Positions 1-5,171 of a DNA stretch of 6,026 nt are shown piece after piece. This DNA comes from an uncultured Alphaproteobacteria bacterium (GTDB taxonomy: Bacteria > Pseudomonadota > Alphaproteobacteria > Micropepsales > Micropepsaceae), in NCBI GenBank assembly GCA_903922545.1, contig CAIXUE010000282.1:1-6026 (forward strand), given 5' to 3'. Each line of letters opens with the position of its first letter. Position 1 is the first letter of the stretch. The notes beneath the pieces are model-generated. The model had not been told where the DNA came from, searched no databases, and saw only the letters and a program-made list of their open reading frames with translations. Made by a program: the position numbers and the translations under genes.

Positions 1-345
1 CGAACGGCGCTTCTTGCGGTCCTTGACGCCCTGCGTGTCGAGCACGCCGCGGATGATGTGATAGCGAACGCCCGGAAGGTCCTTCACGCGGCCGCCGCGG
101 ATCAGCACAACGCTGTGCTCCTGAAGATTGTGGCCCTCGCCCGGAATGTAAGTCAGCGCTTCGAAACCGTTGGTCAGGCGCACCTTGGCGACCTTGCGCA
201 GCGCGGAGTTCGGCTTCTTCGGCGTCGTCGTATAGACGCGGGTGCAAACGGCGCGCTTTTGCGGGCAGTTCTGCAGGGCCGGAACTTTGTTGCGCTTGGG
301 CTTGGAGCCCCGCGGCTTGCGAATGAGCTGATTGACTGTCGGCAT
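1..345 (-). CDS. rpsL: 30S ribosomal protein S12, 3' end cut by window edge
   Basis: Ribosomal protein S12 of the small subunit, sited at the decoding centre, where it supports codon-anticodon accuracy. The first 115 residues are visible, beginning [20 protein letters not shown] and ending KDRKKRRS. The family is about 123-124 residues long, so roughly eight codons lie beyond the left edge. The signature segment [12 protein letters not shown] (39-50) and [13 protein letters not shown] (84-96) are intact. Lys43, Lys88 and Pro91, where streptomycin-resistance substitutions usually fall, are wild type, and Asp89, the site of beta-methylthiolation in bacteria, is present. The start ATG (343-345) has GGGAAG (352-357) six bases upstream as a likely ribosome binding site. 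No gene follows within the window. By family habit rpsG, fusA and tuf would come next, but this is inference. Expression probably starts at the promoter at 550-578 and passes a terminator-like leader. Confidence 0.98.
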   Translation of the reverse strand, partial: MPTVNQLIRKPRGSKPKRNKVPALQNCPQKRAVCTRVYTTTPKKPNSALRKVAKVRLTNGFEALTYIPGEGHNLQEHSVVLIRGGRVKDLPGVRYHIIRGVLDTQGVKDRKKRRS

Positions 346-390
346 TCCTGACTTCCCTTTTTTCACCAGCGCGGCCGCGCCGGATGAACG

Positions 391-430
391 AAAACAAAAA
401 CCGGACGCGGGGGACAAATGCCCCGGTCCG
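391..430 (-). terminator. Terminator-like hairpin with U-tract in the rpsL leader
   Basis: In the minus-strand RNA, bases 426-430 pair with 402-406 and 421-425 pair with 408-412, leaving base 407 bulged and an 8-base loop (413-420). The stem is 10 bp and nearly all G-C. One G follows, then UUUUUGUUUU (391-400). This has the form of an intrinsic terminator, yet it lies between the rpsL promoter and the rpsL start codon. It could be an attenuator in the leader. It could also end read-through from the upstream tonB operon, though the promoter at 550-578 lies between them. Confidence 0.6.
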
Positions 431-468
431 AACCTTGCGGAGGACTGGAGGGTTCAGACCCCCGAGTC
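402..468 (-). promoter_or_regulatory. Possible attenuator: competing leader RNA structures
   Basis: Three structures in the minus-strand RNA exclude one another. Hairpin A pairs 465-468 with 443-446, 462-463 with 447-448 and 459-461 with 450-452, with loop UCUGAA. An alternative helix pairs GGUCUGAACC (451-460) with GGUUCGGACC (425-434), 10 of 10 positions including one U-G wobble, with a 16-base loop. The terminator stem uses 402-430. The middle helix takes bases from both outer hairpins, so it would act as an antiterminator and hairpin A as its blocker. No leader peptide with a good start and ribosome binding site is visible, so the signal is unknown. The pairings were found by eye and not by folding software. 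Confidence 0.45.
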
Positions 469-549
469 GCGCTTTTCAAGCTCTTAAACTGGCTTCCCAA
501 CAGCGTTTTTGCGTTTTCAACGCAGACAGCCTGCCCTGGAAGGTGGCGC

Positions 550-578
550 TATATATCCACGGGGGATCACAGGGTCAA
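550..578 (-). promoter_or_regulatory. sigma70-type promoter for rpsL
   Basis: On the minus strand a -35 hexamer TTGACC (573-578, preceded by GC) is separated by exactly 17 bases from a -10 hexamer TATATA (550-555). This is by far the best promoter match in the window. Transcription would start near the A at 544, giving a leader of about 199 nucleotides before the rpsL ATG. The orientation and position fit rpsL and presumably the rest of its operon. The start site is inferred, not shown. Confidence 0.72.
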
Positions 579-608
579 GCGCGCCAGAGCAAGGAAATTA
601 CAAGGGAT

Positions 609-630
609 GGCGGGCTGGGGCCAAGCCGCC
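609..630 (-). terminator. GC hairpin after tonB, weak terminator candidate
   Basis: GGCGG (609-613) pairs with CCGCC (626-630), and two further pairs (615-616 with 624-625) form past a bulged G. In minus-strand RNA it is followed by AUCCCUUGUAAUUUCC, only loosely U-rich. It is the best hairpin between the tonB stop and the rpsL promoter and could end the iron-uptake transcript, but the lack of a proper U-tract makes this uncertain. Confidence 0.3.
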
Positions 631-671
631 TCCCCGGCGCATATTGCCTGTGGTTTACTCCGCTACATATA

Positions 672-686
672 TGAGAATGATTCTTA
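672..686. promoter_or_regulatory. Fur-box-like operator with no obvious target gene
   Basis: TGAGAATGATTCTTA is a 7-1-7 inverted repeat (6 of 7 positions symmetrical) that matches the classical Fur pattern TGATAATnATTATCA at 11 of 14 defined positions. Read as a 19-mer, 673-691 matches the GATAATGATAATCATTATC consensus at 14 positions. It lies 36 bases past the tonB stop codon and about 95 bases upstream of the rpsL -35 element, so no recognised gene begins beside it. Confidence 0.55.
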
Positions 687-721
687 TTAACTGAATTGCC
701 TGAGCGTTTGCCACGCCGCCG

Positions 722-1501
722 TCAGAAGCGCCTATTCAGGTAAAATTCGACCGGCACCACCAGATCGATGGGATTGCCGGTGACGTCCGCCGGCGGCTTG
801 GGCAAAGGCTGGGCCCGTTGCAGCAACGCCAGGGTTTCCTGATCGAGCGCGTCATAGCCAGAGCTTTTCTGGATATTGGACGCCAGCACATTGCCATCGC
901 GGTCCATGGTGAAGTGCAGCATCACCACACCCTGCTGCTGGCGCATCTGGGCGGATTGCGGATAACGCTTGGCCTGTTCCAACCGGGCCAGAAGCTGCCC
1001 CTGCCAATTGAGCGCCGCATGCGATGTACCGGTGGCGGCCTGGGGCGCCGTTGGCGCAGGTGGCGTCGCGGTGCTGGGGGCCACAGCTATCAAAGGGCTG
1101 GGCGGCGGGGCGATGTTGATCAAGGGCACGGGCGCGGTGATGAGAGAAGGCTTGATCAGCGCGGGCGCTGGCAATGGCAGCGGCAAGTCTTCGGGCTTCT
1201 TCTTCTGCACCTCGATGTGAACCGTTACGATCTCAGGCGGATGAATGATGTTGGCCTGACGCAGGCCCTCGACCAAGGCAAAGATCACCACGATATGGGC
1301 CAGGGCCGTGACAGCGATGGCGGAAAGTCTGCTGCGCAGCGGCAACTGGGCAGAGCGCGTTACCCTCGCCTTGTGGGCGCCGGCCGCGGCAAAACCGTTT
1401 TGCGGCGATGGCGTATTCATTCTGCTGCCTTGCCGCCCAATCCGATCCCGCGCGTCCGCGCCGCTATAGCGATATTCCGGGGCCGGGGCAAAAACCGTCA
1501 T
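722..1501 (-). CDS. tonB: TonB-family energy transducer
   Basis: Inner-membrane protein that carries proton-motive energy, via an ExbB/ExbD complex, to outer-membrane TonB-dependent receptors. The 259 residues have the TonB layout: a basic cytoplasmic N-terminus, one transmembrane segment (about 58-80, AIAVTALAHIVVIFALVEGL), a proline-rich periplasmic spacer (about 104-158), and a C-terminal domain (about 165-259). The C-terminal domain has the expected KRYPQSAQ near 178-185, GVVMLHF, SSGYDALDQETL and PLPKPP. His69 in the membrane helix, with Thr65 four residues before it, matches the S/T-xxx-His pattern of E. coli TonB. The chosen ATG (1499-1501) lies one base after the oxygenase stop (TGA-C-ATG) with GGAG (1509-1512) seven bases upstream. 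An internal ATG at 1418-1420 with AAGG seven bases upstream would give 232 residues and is a real alternative, since the first 27 residues have no TonB character. No exbB or exbD is in view. Confidence 0.93.
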   Translation of the reverse strand: MTVFAPAPEYRYSGADARDRIGRQGSRMNTPSPQNGFAAAGAHKARVTRSAQLPLRSRLSAIAVTALAHIVVIFALVEGLRQANIIHPPEIVTVHIEVQKKKPEDLPLPLPAPALIKPSLITAPVPLINIAPPPSPLIAVAPSTATPPAPTAPQAATGTSHAALNWQGQLLARLEQAKRYPQSAQMRQQQGVVMLHFTMDRDGNVLASNIQKSSGYDALDQETLALLQRAQPLPKPPADVTGNPIDLVVPVEFYLNRRF

Positions 1502-1502
1502 G

Positions 1503-2186
1503 TCACAGCTCCGCCCACTGGCGGATCAGGTTGTGGTAAATATTGGTGAGTTGGCGGACTTGCGGATCATTGCGGCCCAAGCGAACGACAAGTTCCTGAA
1601 TGGCATTGTCCATGTCGAACGTCATGCGGCGGGCATGACTGTCCTTGATCATGCTTTGCAGCCAGAAAAACGAAGCGACCCGCACCCCGCGCGTGATGGG
1701 CGTGACCATATGCAGGCTGGTGGAGGGATAAAGCACCGCATGACCGGCCGGCAGCTTGATCCGGTGCGAGCCGTAATAATCGTCAATCACCAATTCACCG
1801 CCGTCATAGTCTTCCGGCTCTGACAGAAATAGAGTGACGGAAAGATCGGTACGGATGCGCAAGCCGGTCAGATGATCGCCGCGAATACAATTATCGACAT
1901 GCTCGCCGAAAAATTTGCCCGGACCGTAGCGATTGAACAGCGGCGGAAAGATATGAAGCGGCACCGCGGCGGAAATGAACAGCGTGTTGGCGGACAACGC
2001 CGAGATGACGCGCTTGCCCAGGGCGCGTGAGGTTTCCCCGTCCGGCGGCAATTGCTCGTTCTGTTTGACTTCCGCCGATTGCGCCCCTGCCGTCGAACGG
2101 CCGTCTTCCCAGCTTTGCGCATCCATGATGCGGCGGAAATCCGCCACATCGTGTTTGCTCAAAACATCTGGGATGCAGATCAGCAT
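1503..2186 (-). CDS. piuC: PiuC/YbiX-type Fe(II)/2-oxoglutarate-dependent oxygenase
   Basis: A 227-residue cytoplasmic dioxygenase of the PKHD-type hydroxylase family (YbiX in E. coli, PiuC in Pseudomonas), close to the usual family length. The iron-binding facial triad is visible: His96 and Asp98 in GEHVDN, and His159 in SLHMVTP. Arg169 ([10 protein letters not shown]) is placed to bind 2-oxoglutarate. [11 protein letters not shown] (129-139) and [11 protein letters not shown] (145-155) are also characteristic. The start ATG (2184-2186) has AGGA (2194-2197) seven bases upstream. That site overlaps the receptor's TAG stop (2196-2198), so translation is probably coupled. Members of this family repeatedly sit next to Fiu/PiuA-type receptors, which points to a job in siderophore iron use, but the substrate is not established. 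The gene is complete, with all catalytic residues present. Confidence 0.95.
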   Translation of the reverse strand: MLICIPDVLSKHDVADFRRIMDAQSWEDGRSTAGAQSAEVKQNEQLPPDGETSRALGKRVISALSANTLFISAAVPLHIFPPLFNRYGPGKFFGEHVDNCIRGDHLTGLRIRTDLSVTLFLSEPEDYDGGELVIDDYYGSHRIKLPAGHAVLYPSTSLHMVTPITRGVRVASFFWLQSMIKDSHARRMTFDMDNAIQELVVRLGRNDPQVRQLTNIYHNLIRQWAEL

Positions 2187-2195
2187 GGGAACGTC

Positions 2196-4514
2196 CTAGA
2201 ATTTCACCTCCGCCGTGAGCGACACGGCCCGGCCGGGAGCGATCTGAACAAAGGGGACGGCGCTTTGATACAGCGCGTTGTAATAGGTCGTGTCAAAGAT
2301 ATTCTGCACATTGAACTTGACCATGATGTTCTTGGTGGCAACGGCCTCAACAAAGGCGTCGAAGCGCCAATGCGAAGGCAGCATGGTCGGGTATGGCGCG
2401 CCCGGATAAGCCACACCGCCATTCGCCGACAGAAGCGAGCCGCCCTCGATCCTGGAGTCGTAGAGCGCCTGTCCACCCACGGCCAGCCAATCCCGCACAT
2501 CATATTTGGTGAGCAGGTTGAAGGATTGCGGCGCGATATTGGCGAGCTGCAGCCCGACATTGCTTGGCACGATATCGCGGGTGACTTTCGGATCCATCAC
2601 CACCAGACCGCCCTGAACACTCCAGTCGTCGGTGATGTTGCCGCTGACGCCCAACTCCACGCCGTCCACCCGATACGCGGCATTGGCATAGACCTGGCCG
2701 CTGGTATAGCCGGGAAGGTTCGCGGGCGCGGTTTCGCGCGCATTGGTCACGTCGGTTTTGAACAGCGCCGCGGTGGCCAGCAGATGGTCGTCGAACAGCG
2801 ACCATTTCACGCCAGCTTCATAGGCCTTGCTTTTTACAGGTCCGAAGATCTGCGAGGTCGGCTGGGTCGGCGCCAGGCCGCCATAGGCGCTGGCGGTGGC
2901 GTCCAGTTCATCGCCCACAGGATCAGAAGCGGTGGCGAAAGCGGCATAGAGGCTGACATCTTCCGTCGGCTTGACCACAAAGCCGGCGTTATAGCTGGCA
3001 AGACCAGTGCTGTATTTCTGCGATGCGGTGTTGTTGGCCGACGTAATGCCATAATCGTCATACCGGATACCGGCGTTGAAAATGATAAAATCTTTATAGT
3101 TCGCCGTATCCATCACATAACCGGCATTGGTGTTGACCTGATAGCGCTGCGGATTGGTGCTGAGCGTGGGCGTGTTGCTGGTCAGAATGATGTTGGTGGG
3201 CGATGCGACCGGCACGATGGGAGCGCCCGAGGATGTGAAGGCGCTGGCGCCCGTGGTCAGTTCCGACGTCAGGCCGCTATAGCCGGCGATGCTGATATGC
3301 TCACTGGAAAATTCTCCACCCACGACGGCGGTGTTGTGGATTTCACCGGTGTCGAAGAAGAAGGTGGCCTGGGGCTGGTCCACCAGCACGGTGACGGGCT
3401 CATAGCGGCTTTGGGCGTTGAGCTGGGTGTAACCGGAAAATTTCGTCGTGGAAGATGAAAATGGCGCCGTGGCCACCGTGGTGGCGCTGGGGTTTTCCGG
3501 AATGGTGCCGATATAGTTCAGCAGCGAATGGCTCTGGCGCGCGCCATTTTCCAGCGTGACCCAATCTGCCGGCTGCCAGGTGATATCCAGGCCACCCGAC
3601 GCCTGCTGGGATTTGGAAAAGTCGCGGTTGATCGCACCGTAATAGGTGTCGCGTGAGACATCGCCCGACGTCACCGGCCGGCGCGCCAGGGGATTATAGG
3701 GCACCCCGAAATCGGGAATGCCGTACATGTCGGTGTAAGAATAATTGGCCTCGACAGTCAGGTCGCTTGACGGACGCCATGTCACCGCGCCAGCAACGCC
3801 GCGGCGATTGTCGGTGGTGTAATCGCGGCCGGCGACATCGGCGTCCTGGATCATGCCGTTGACGCGCACGTCCAGGGTGGAATCGATTTCCTGATTGATG
3901 TCGGCGGTGAGGCGGCGGGTATTGTCACTCATCCCGCCGGTGGCTTCGAAGTCGTAAAAGGTGCCGGCCTGGGCCTGTTTGGTCACCACATTCAGTGCGC
4001 CACCGGTGGTGCCACGGCCCGAAAAGCTGGACGCGGGGCCTTTGAGGATTTCCACCTGCTCGGTATCGAAATTCTCACGCACCAGCACGCCCGGATCGCG
4101 CACGCCGTCAACGAAAACATCGTTGCGGGCATCGAAGCCCCGGATGAAAAAGCGGTCGCCAAAAGCGTTGCCGCCCTCGCCCGAGCCCAGCGTCACGCCG
4201 GCGGTGCTGGTGATCACATCGCGTAGCGAGGTGGCGTTTTTGTCGTCCAGCGTTTCCTTGGTCAGAACCGTCTCGGTGCGGGGCGTATCGAGAATGGATT
4301 GCGTAAATTTGCTGGAGGACAGGCGGTCGGCTTTGTAGGGCGCCAGGGGATCGGAATAGGGATCGGCATCGGGAGCGACCTGCCCTTCGACCTGCACCGG
4401 GCCCAGCTGGACCGCGTTGCTGCTCTGGGCAAAGGCGGCGGAGGACAAGGTCAAAGCCAGGGCGCTGGTGGCGAGCAAAAGGGCCTTGCGGTCCCGAGAC
4501 ATTGTAAAAAACAT
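2196..4514 (-). CDS. fiu: TonB-dependent siderophore receptor, Fiu/PiuA-like
   Basis: Outer-membrane gated channel for a ferric siderophore, most likely a catecholate-type chelate, powered by TonB. It has 772 residues. A signal peptide covers about 1-29 (positive SRDRK, hydrophobic ALLLATSALALTL, cleavage after AFA). The plug domain spans about 71-183, with DTPRTETVLTKE, FFIRGFDARNDVFVDGVRDPG and EILKGPASSFSGRGTTGGALNV. The beta-barrel follows, with FNVQNIFDTTYY near the end and a terminal Phe. VQLGPVQVEG (35-44) is in the place of a TonB box but is not a strong match. The ATG at 4512-4514 is chosen because GAGGGG (4522-4527) lies seven bases upstream. The next ATG (4500-4502) has no such site, and the longer frame back to 4646 runs through the operator region. 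Family and partner gene support the Fiu name; the true ligand is inferred. Confidence 0.93.
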   Translation of the reverse strand: MFFTMSRDRKALLLATSALALTLSSAAFAQSSNAVQLGPVQVEGQVAPDADPYSDPLAPYKADRLSSSKFTQSILDTPRTETVLTKETLDDKNATSLRDVITSTAGVTLGSGEGGNAFGDRFFIRGFDARNDVFVDGVRDPGVLVRENFDTEQVEILKGPASSFSGRGTTGGALNVVTKQAQAGTFYDFEATGGMSDNTRRLTADINQEIDSTLDVRVNGMIQDADVAGRDYTTDNRRGVAGAVTWRPSSDLTVEANYSYTDMYGIPDFGVPYNPLARRPVTSGDVSRDTYYGAINRDFSKSQQASGGLDITWQPADWVTLENGARQSHSLLNYIGTIPENPSATTVATAPFSSSTTKFSGYTQLNAQSRYEPVTVLVDQPQATFFFDTGEIHNTAVVGGEFSSEHISIAGYSGLTSELTTGASAFTSSGAPIVPVASPTNIILTSNTPTLSTNPQRYQVNTNAGYVMDTANYKDFIIFNAGIRYDDYGITSANNTASQKYSTGLASYNAGFVVKPTEDVSLYAAFATASDPVGDELDATASAYGGLAPTQPTSQIFGPVKSKAYEAGVKWSLFDDHLLATAALFKTDVTNARETAPANLPGYTSGQVYANAAYRVDGVELGVSGNITDDWSVQGGLVVMDPKVTRDIVPSNVGLQLANIAPQSFNLLTKYDVRDWLAVGGQALYDSRIEGGSLLSANGGVAYPGAPYPTMLPSHWRFDAFVEAVATKNIMVKFNVQNIFDTTYYNALYQSAVPFVQIAPGRAVSLTAEVKF

Positions 4515-4546
4515 AGACAAACCCCTCAAACGCCAGAAAATGATAT

Positions 4547-4561
4547 TGCGATTTATTCGCA
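4547..4561. promoter_or_regulatory. Fur-like operator 1 before the receptor gene
   Basis: TGCGATTTATTCGCA is a 7-1-7 inverted repeat with 6 of 7 positions symmetrical, 32 bases upstream of the receptor ATG. It matches TGATAATnATTATCA at 9 of 14 defined positions. A -10-like TATCAT (4540-4545, minus strand) lies next to it, though no good -35 is spaced with it, so the exact promoter is not settled. Repression of the iron operon when iron is plentiful is the natural reading. Confidence 0.55.
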
Positions 4562-4599
4562 ACTGATTGGCGTTTAAAGGTCCTGCCAAAGCTTGTAAA

Positions 4600-4614
4600 T
4601 GCAACTCATTCGCA
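4600..4614. promoter_or_regulatory. Fur-like operator 2 before the receptor gene
   Basis: TGCAACTCATTCGCA is a second 7-1-7 repeat (5 of 7 positions symmetrical). It shares the half-site ATTCGCA with operator 1 and matches the Fur pattern at 9 of 14 defined positions. Its centre is 53 bases from that of operator 1, about five helical turns, so dimers at both sites would face the same side of the DNA. It also overlaps the tail of the hairpin after ogt. Confidence 0.45.
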
Positions 4615-4635
4615 AAATAGGAGGCGGTTTGCCTC
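4614..4635 (-). terminator. Short terminator-like hairpin after ogt
   Basis: In minus-strand RNA GAGGC (4631-4635) pairs with GCCUC (4621-4625) around a 5-base loop and is followed by CUAUUUUG. It lies 33 bases past the ogt stop codon and could end the alkA-ogt transcript. The stem is only 5 bp and the U-tract is interrupted, so this is a modest candidate. Confidence 0.35.
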
Positions 4636-4667
4636 AGGCGGCGCAAGGGCCGTGGGCAACGGAAAAC

Positions 4668-5171
4668 CTACGAAAACAGGTCGAAACGGGTGCCGGCCAC
4701 GCGGGCCTCATGCTCCAGCAGCTTGCGCTTGAGCGGCAGGCCGCCGGCATAGCCGGTCAGGCTGCCATCGCTGCCGATGACCCGGTGACAGGGCACGATA
4801 AGTGCGATGGGATTGGCGCCATTGGCCGCGCCCACGGCGCGGGCAGCTTTGGGAAAACCGATCTTTTTGGCCAGAGCGCCGTAGCTGGTGGTGACGCCGA
4901 ACGGGATATCGCACAGCGCCTCCCACACCTGTTTGTGGAATTCGGGACCCTCCGCCGCCAGTTCAAAATCAAATTCCCTGCGCTTGCCTTTGGCATATTC
5001 GCCAACCTGACGGCGCACATCGGCCAAAGCCTTGGCGTTGCGCTCAGCCAGTGGATCGACCTTCGCCGCGCCCTTGGGGCTGAGATAGAAGCGCAGCACC
5101 CTGCCCTTCTCATCCACCCAGGCGGCGAAATCGGTGAAGGGCGATTCAATAATGTCCCAATAATGTTTCAT
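4668..5171 (-). CDS. ogt: Methylated-DNA--[protein]-cysteine S-methyltransferase (Ogt)
   Basis: DNA-repair protein that moves an alkyl group from O6-alkylguanine (and O4-alkylthymine) to its own cysteine, a one-use reaction. It has 167 residues, typical of the Ogt/AGT family. The active-site motif PCHRVIG is at 127-133 with nucleophile Cys128 and His129. Other expected residues are Tyr97 in TSYG, the arginine finger Arg111 in ARAVGAANGANPI, Asn120, and Glu155 in LLEHE, which completes the Asn-His-Glu-Cys network. A weaker N-terminal domain covers about 1-72. The ATG at 5169-5171 overlaps the alkA stop as ATGA and is preceded by AAGGAAG (5176-5182). A longer frame from 5195 is rejected because its extra residues overlap alkA and do not resemble the family. 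Ada-type regulatory parts are absent, so this is the stand-alone enzyme. Confidence 0.96.
   Translation of the reverse strand: MKHYWDIIESPFTDFAAWVDEKGRVLRFYLSPKGAAKVDPLAERNAKALADVRRQVGEYAKGKRREFDFELAAEGPEFHKQVWEALCDIPFGVTTSYGALAKKIGFPKAARAVGAANGANPIALIVPCHRVIGSDGSLTGYAGGLPLKRKLLEHEARVAGTRFDLFS

Larger units (their letters stand above)
346..721. other. Non-coding region between tonB and rpsL
   Basis: This 376-base stretch has no credible gene. Short overlapping plus-strand frames in it have no ribosome binding site and no recognisable protein character. Read on the minus strand it holds, in order: a Fur-like operator (672-686), a GC-rich hairpin (609-630), a strong promoter (550-578), a leader of about 199 nucleotides with three mutually exclusive structures (402-468), a U-tract (391-400), a second GC hairpin built on a perfect 12-base palindrome (369-380, stem extending over 366-383), and the rpsL ribosome binding site (352-357). 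Confidence 0.8.

Noticed and set aside
369..380. Perfect palindrome GCGCGGCCGCGC
   Set aside because: It could be an operator, but a short G/C-only palindrome is common in such DNA. It more simply forms the small leader hairpin 366-383, which leaves the rpsL ribosome binding site free.
476..511. Possible TTG-initiated leader peptide in the rpsL leader
   Set aside because: The minus-strand frame from the TTG near 501 runs open through the attenuator, but no ribosome binding site precedes it and the codons show no run of one regulatory amino acid.
607..648. Micro-ORF of 14 codons on the minus strand (ATG near 645, TAA near 603)
   Set aside because: The nearest GGAG is too far upstream for normal initiation, and the codons overlap the hairpin at 609-630.
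384..694. Short overlapping plus-strand frames in the rpsL leader region
   Set aside because: Three frames compete over the same bases, none has a clear ribosome binding site, and the DNA is better explained by the promoter and RNA structures on the minus strand.
818..1549. Plus-strand open frame of 243 codons
   Set aside because: Antisense to tonB. Its low-complexity Arg/Gly/Gln runs mirror the proline-rich spacer of TonB.
2052..3458. Plus-strand open frame of 468 codons
   Set aside because: It lies wholly antisense to the oxygenase and receptor genes, has no recognisable domain, is rich in Arg, Gly and His as expected of a mirrored GC-rich frame, and has no convincing ribosome binding site.
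4515..4646. N-terminal extension of the receptor to an ATG at 4646
   Set aside because: It would put 44 residues before a clear signal peptide and would run across both Fur-like operators. The ATG at 4514 has a good ribosome binding site.
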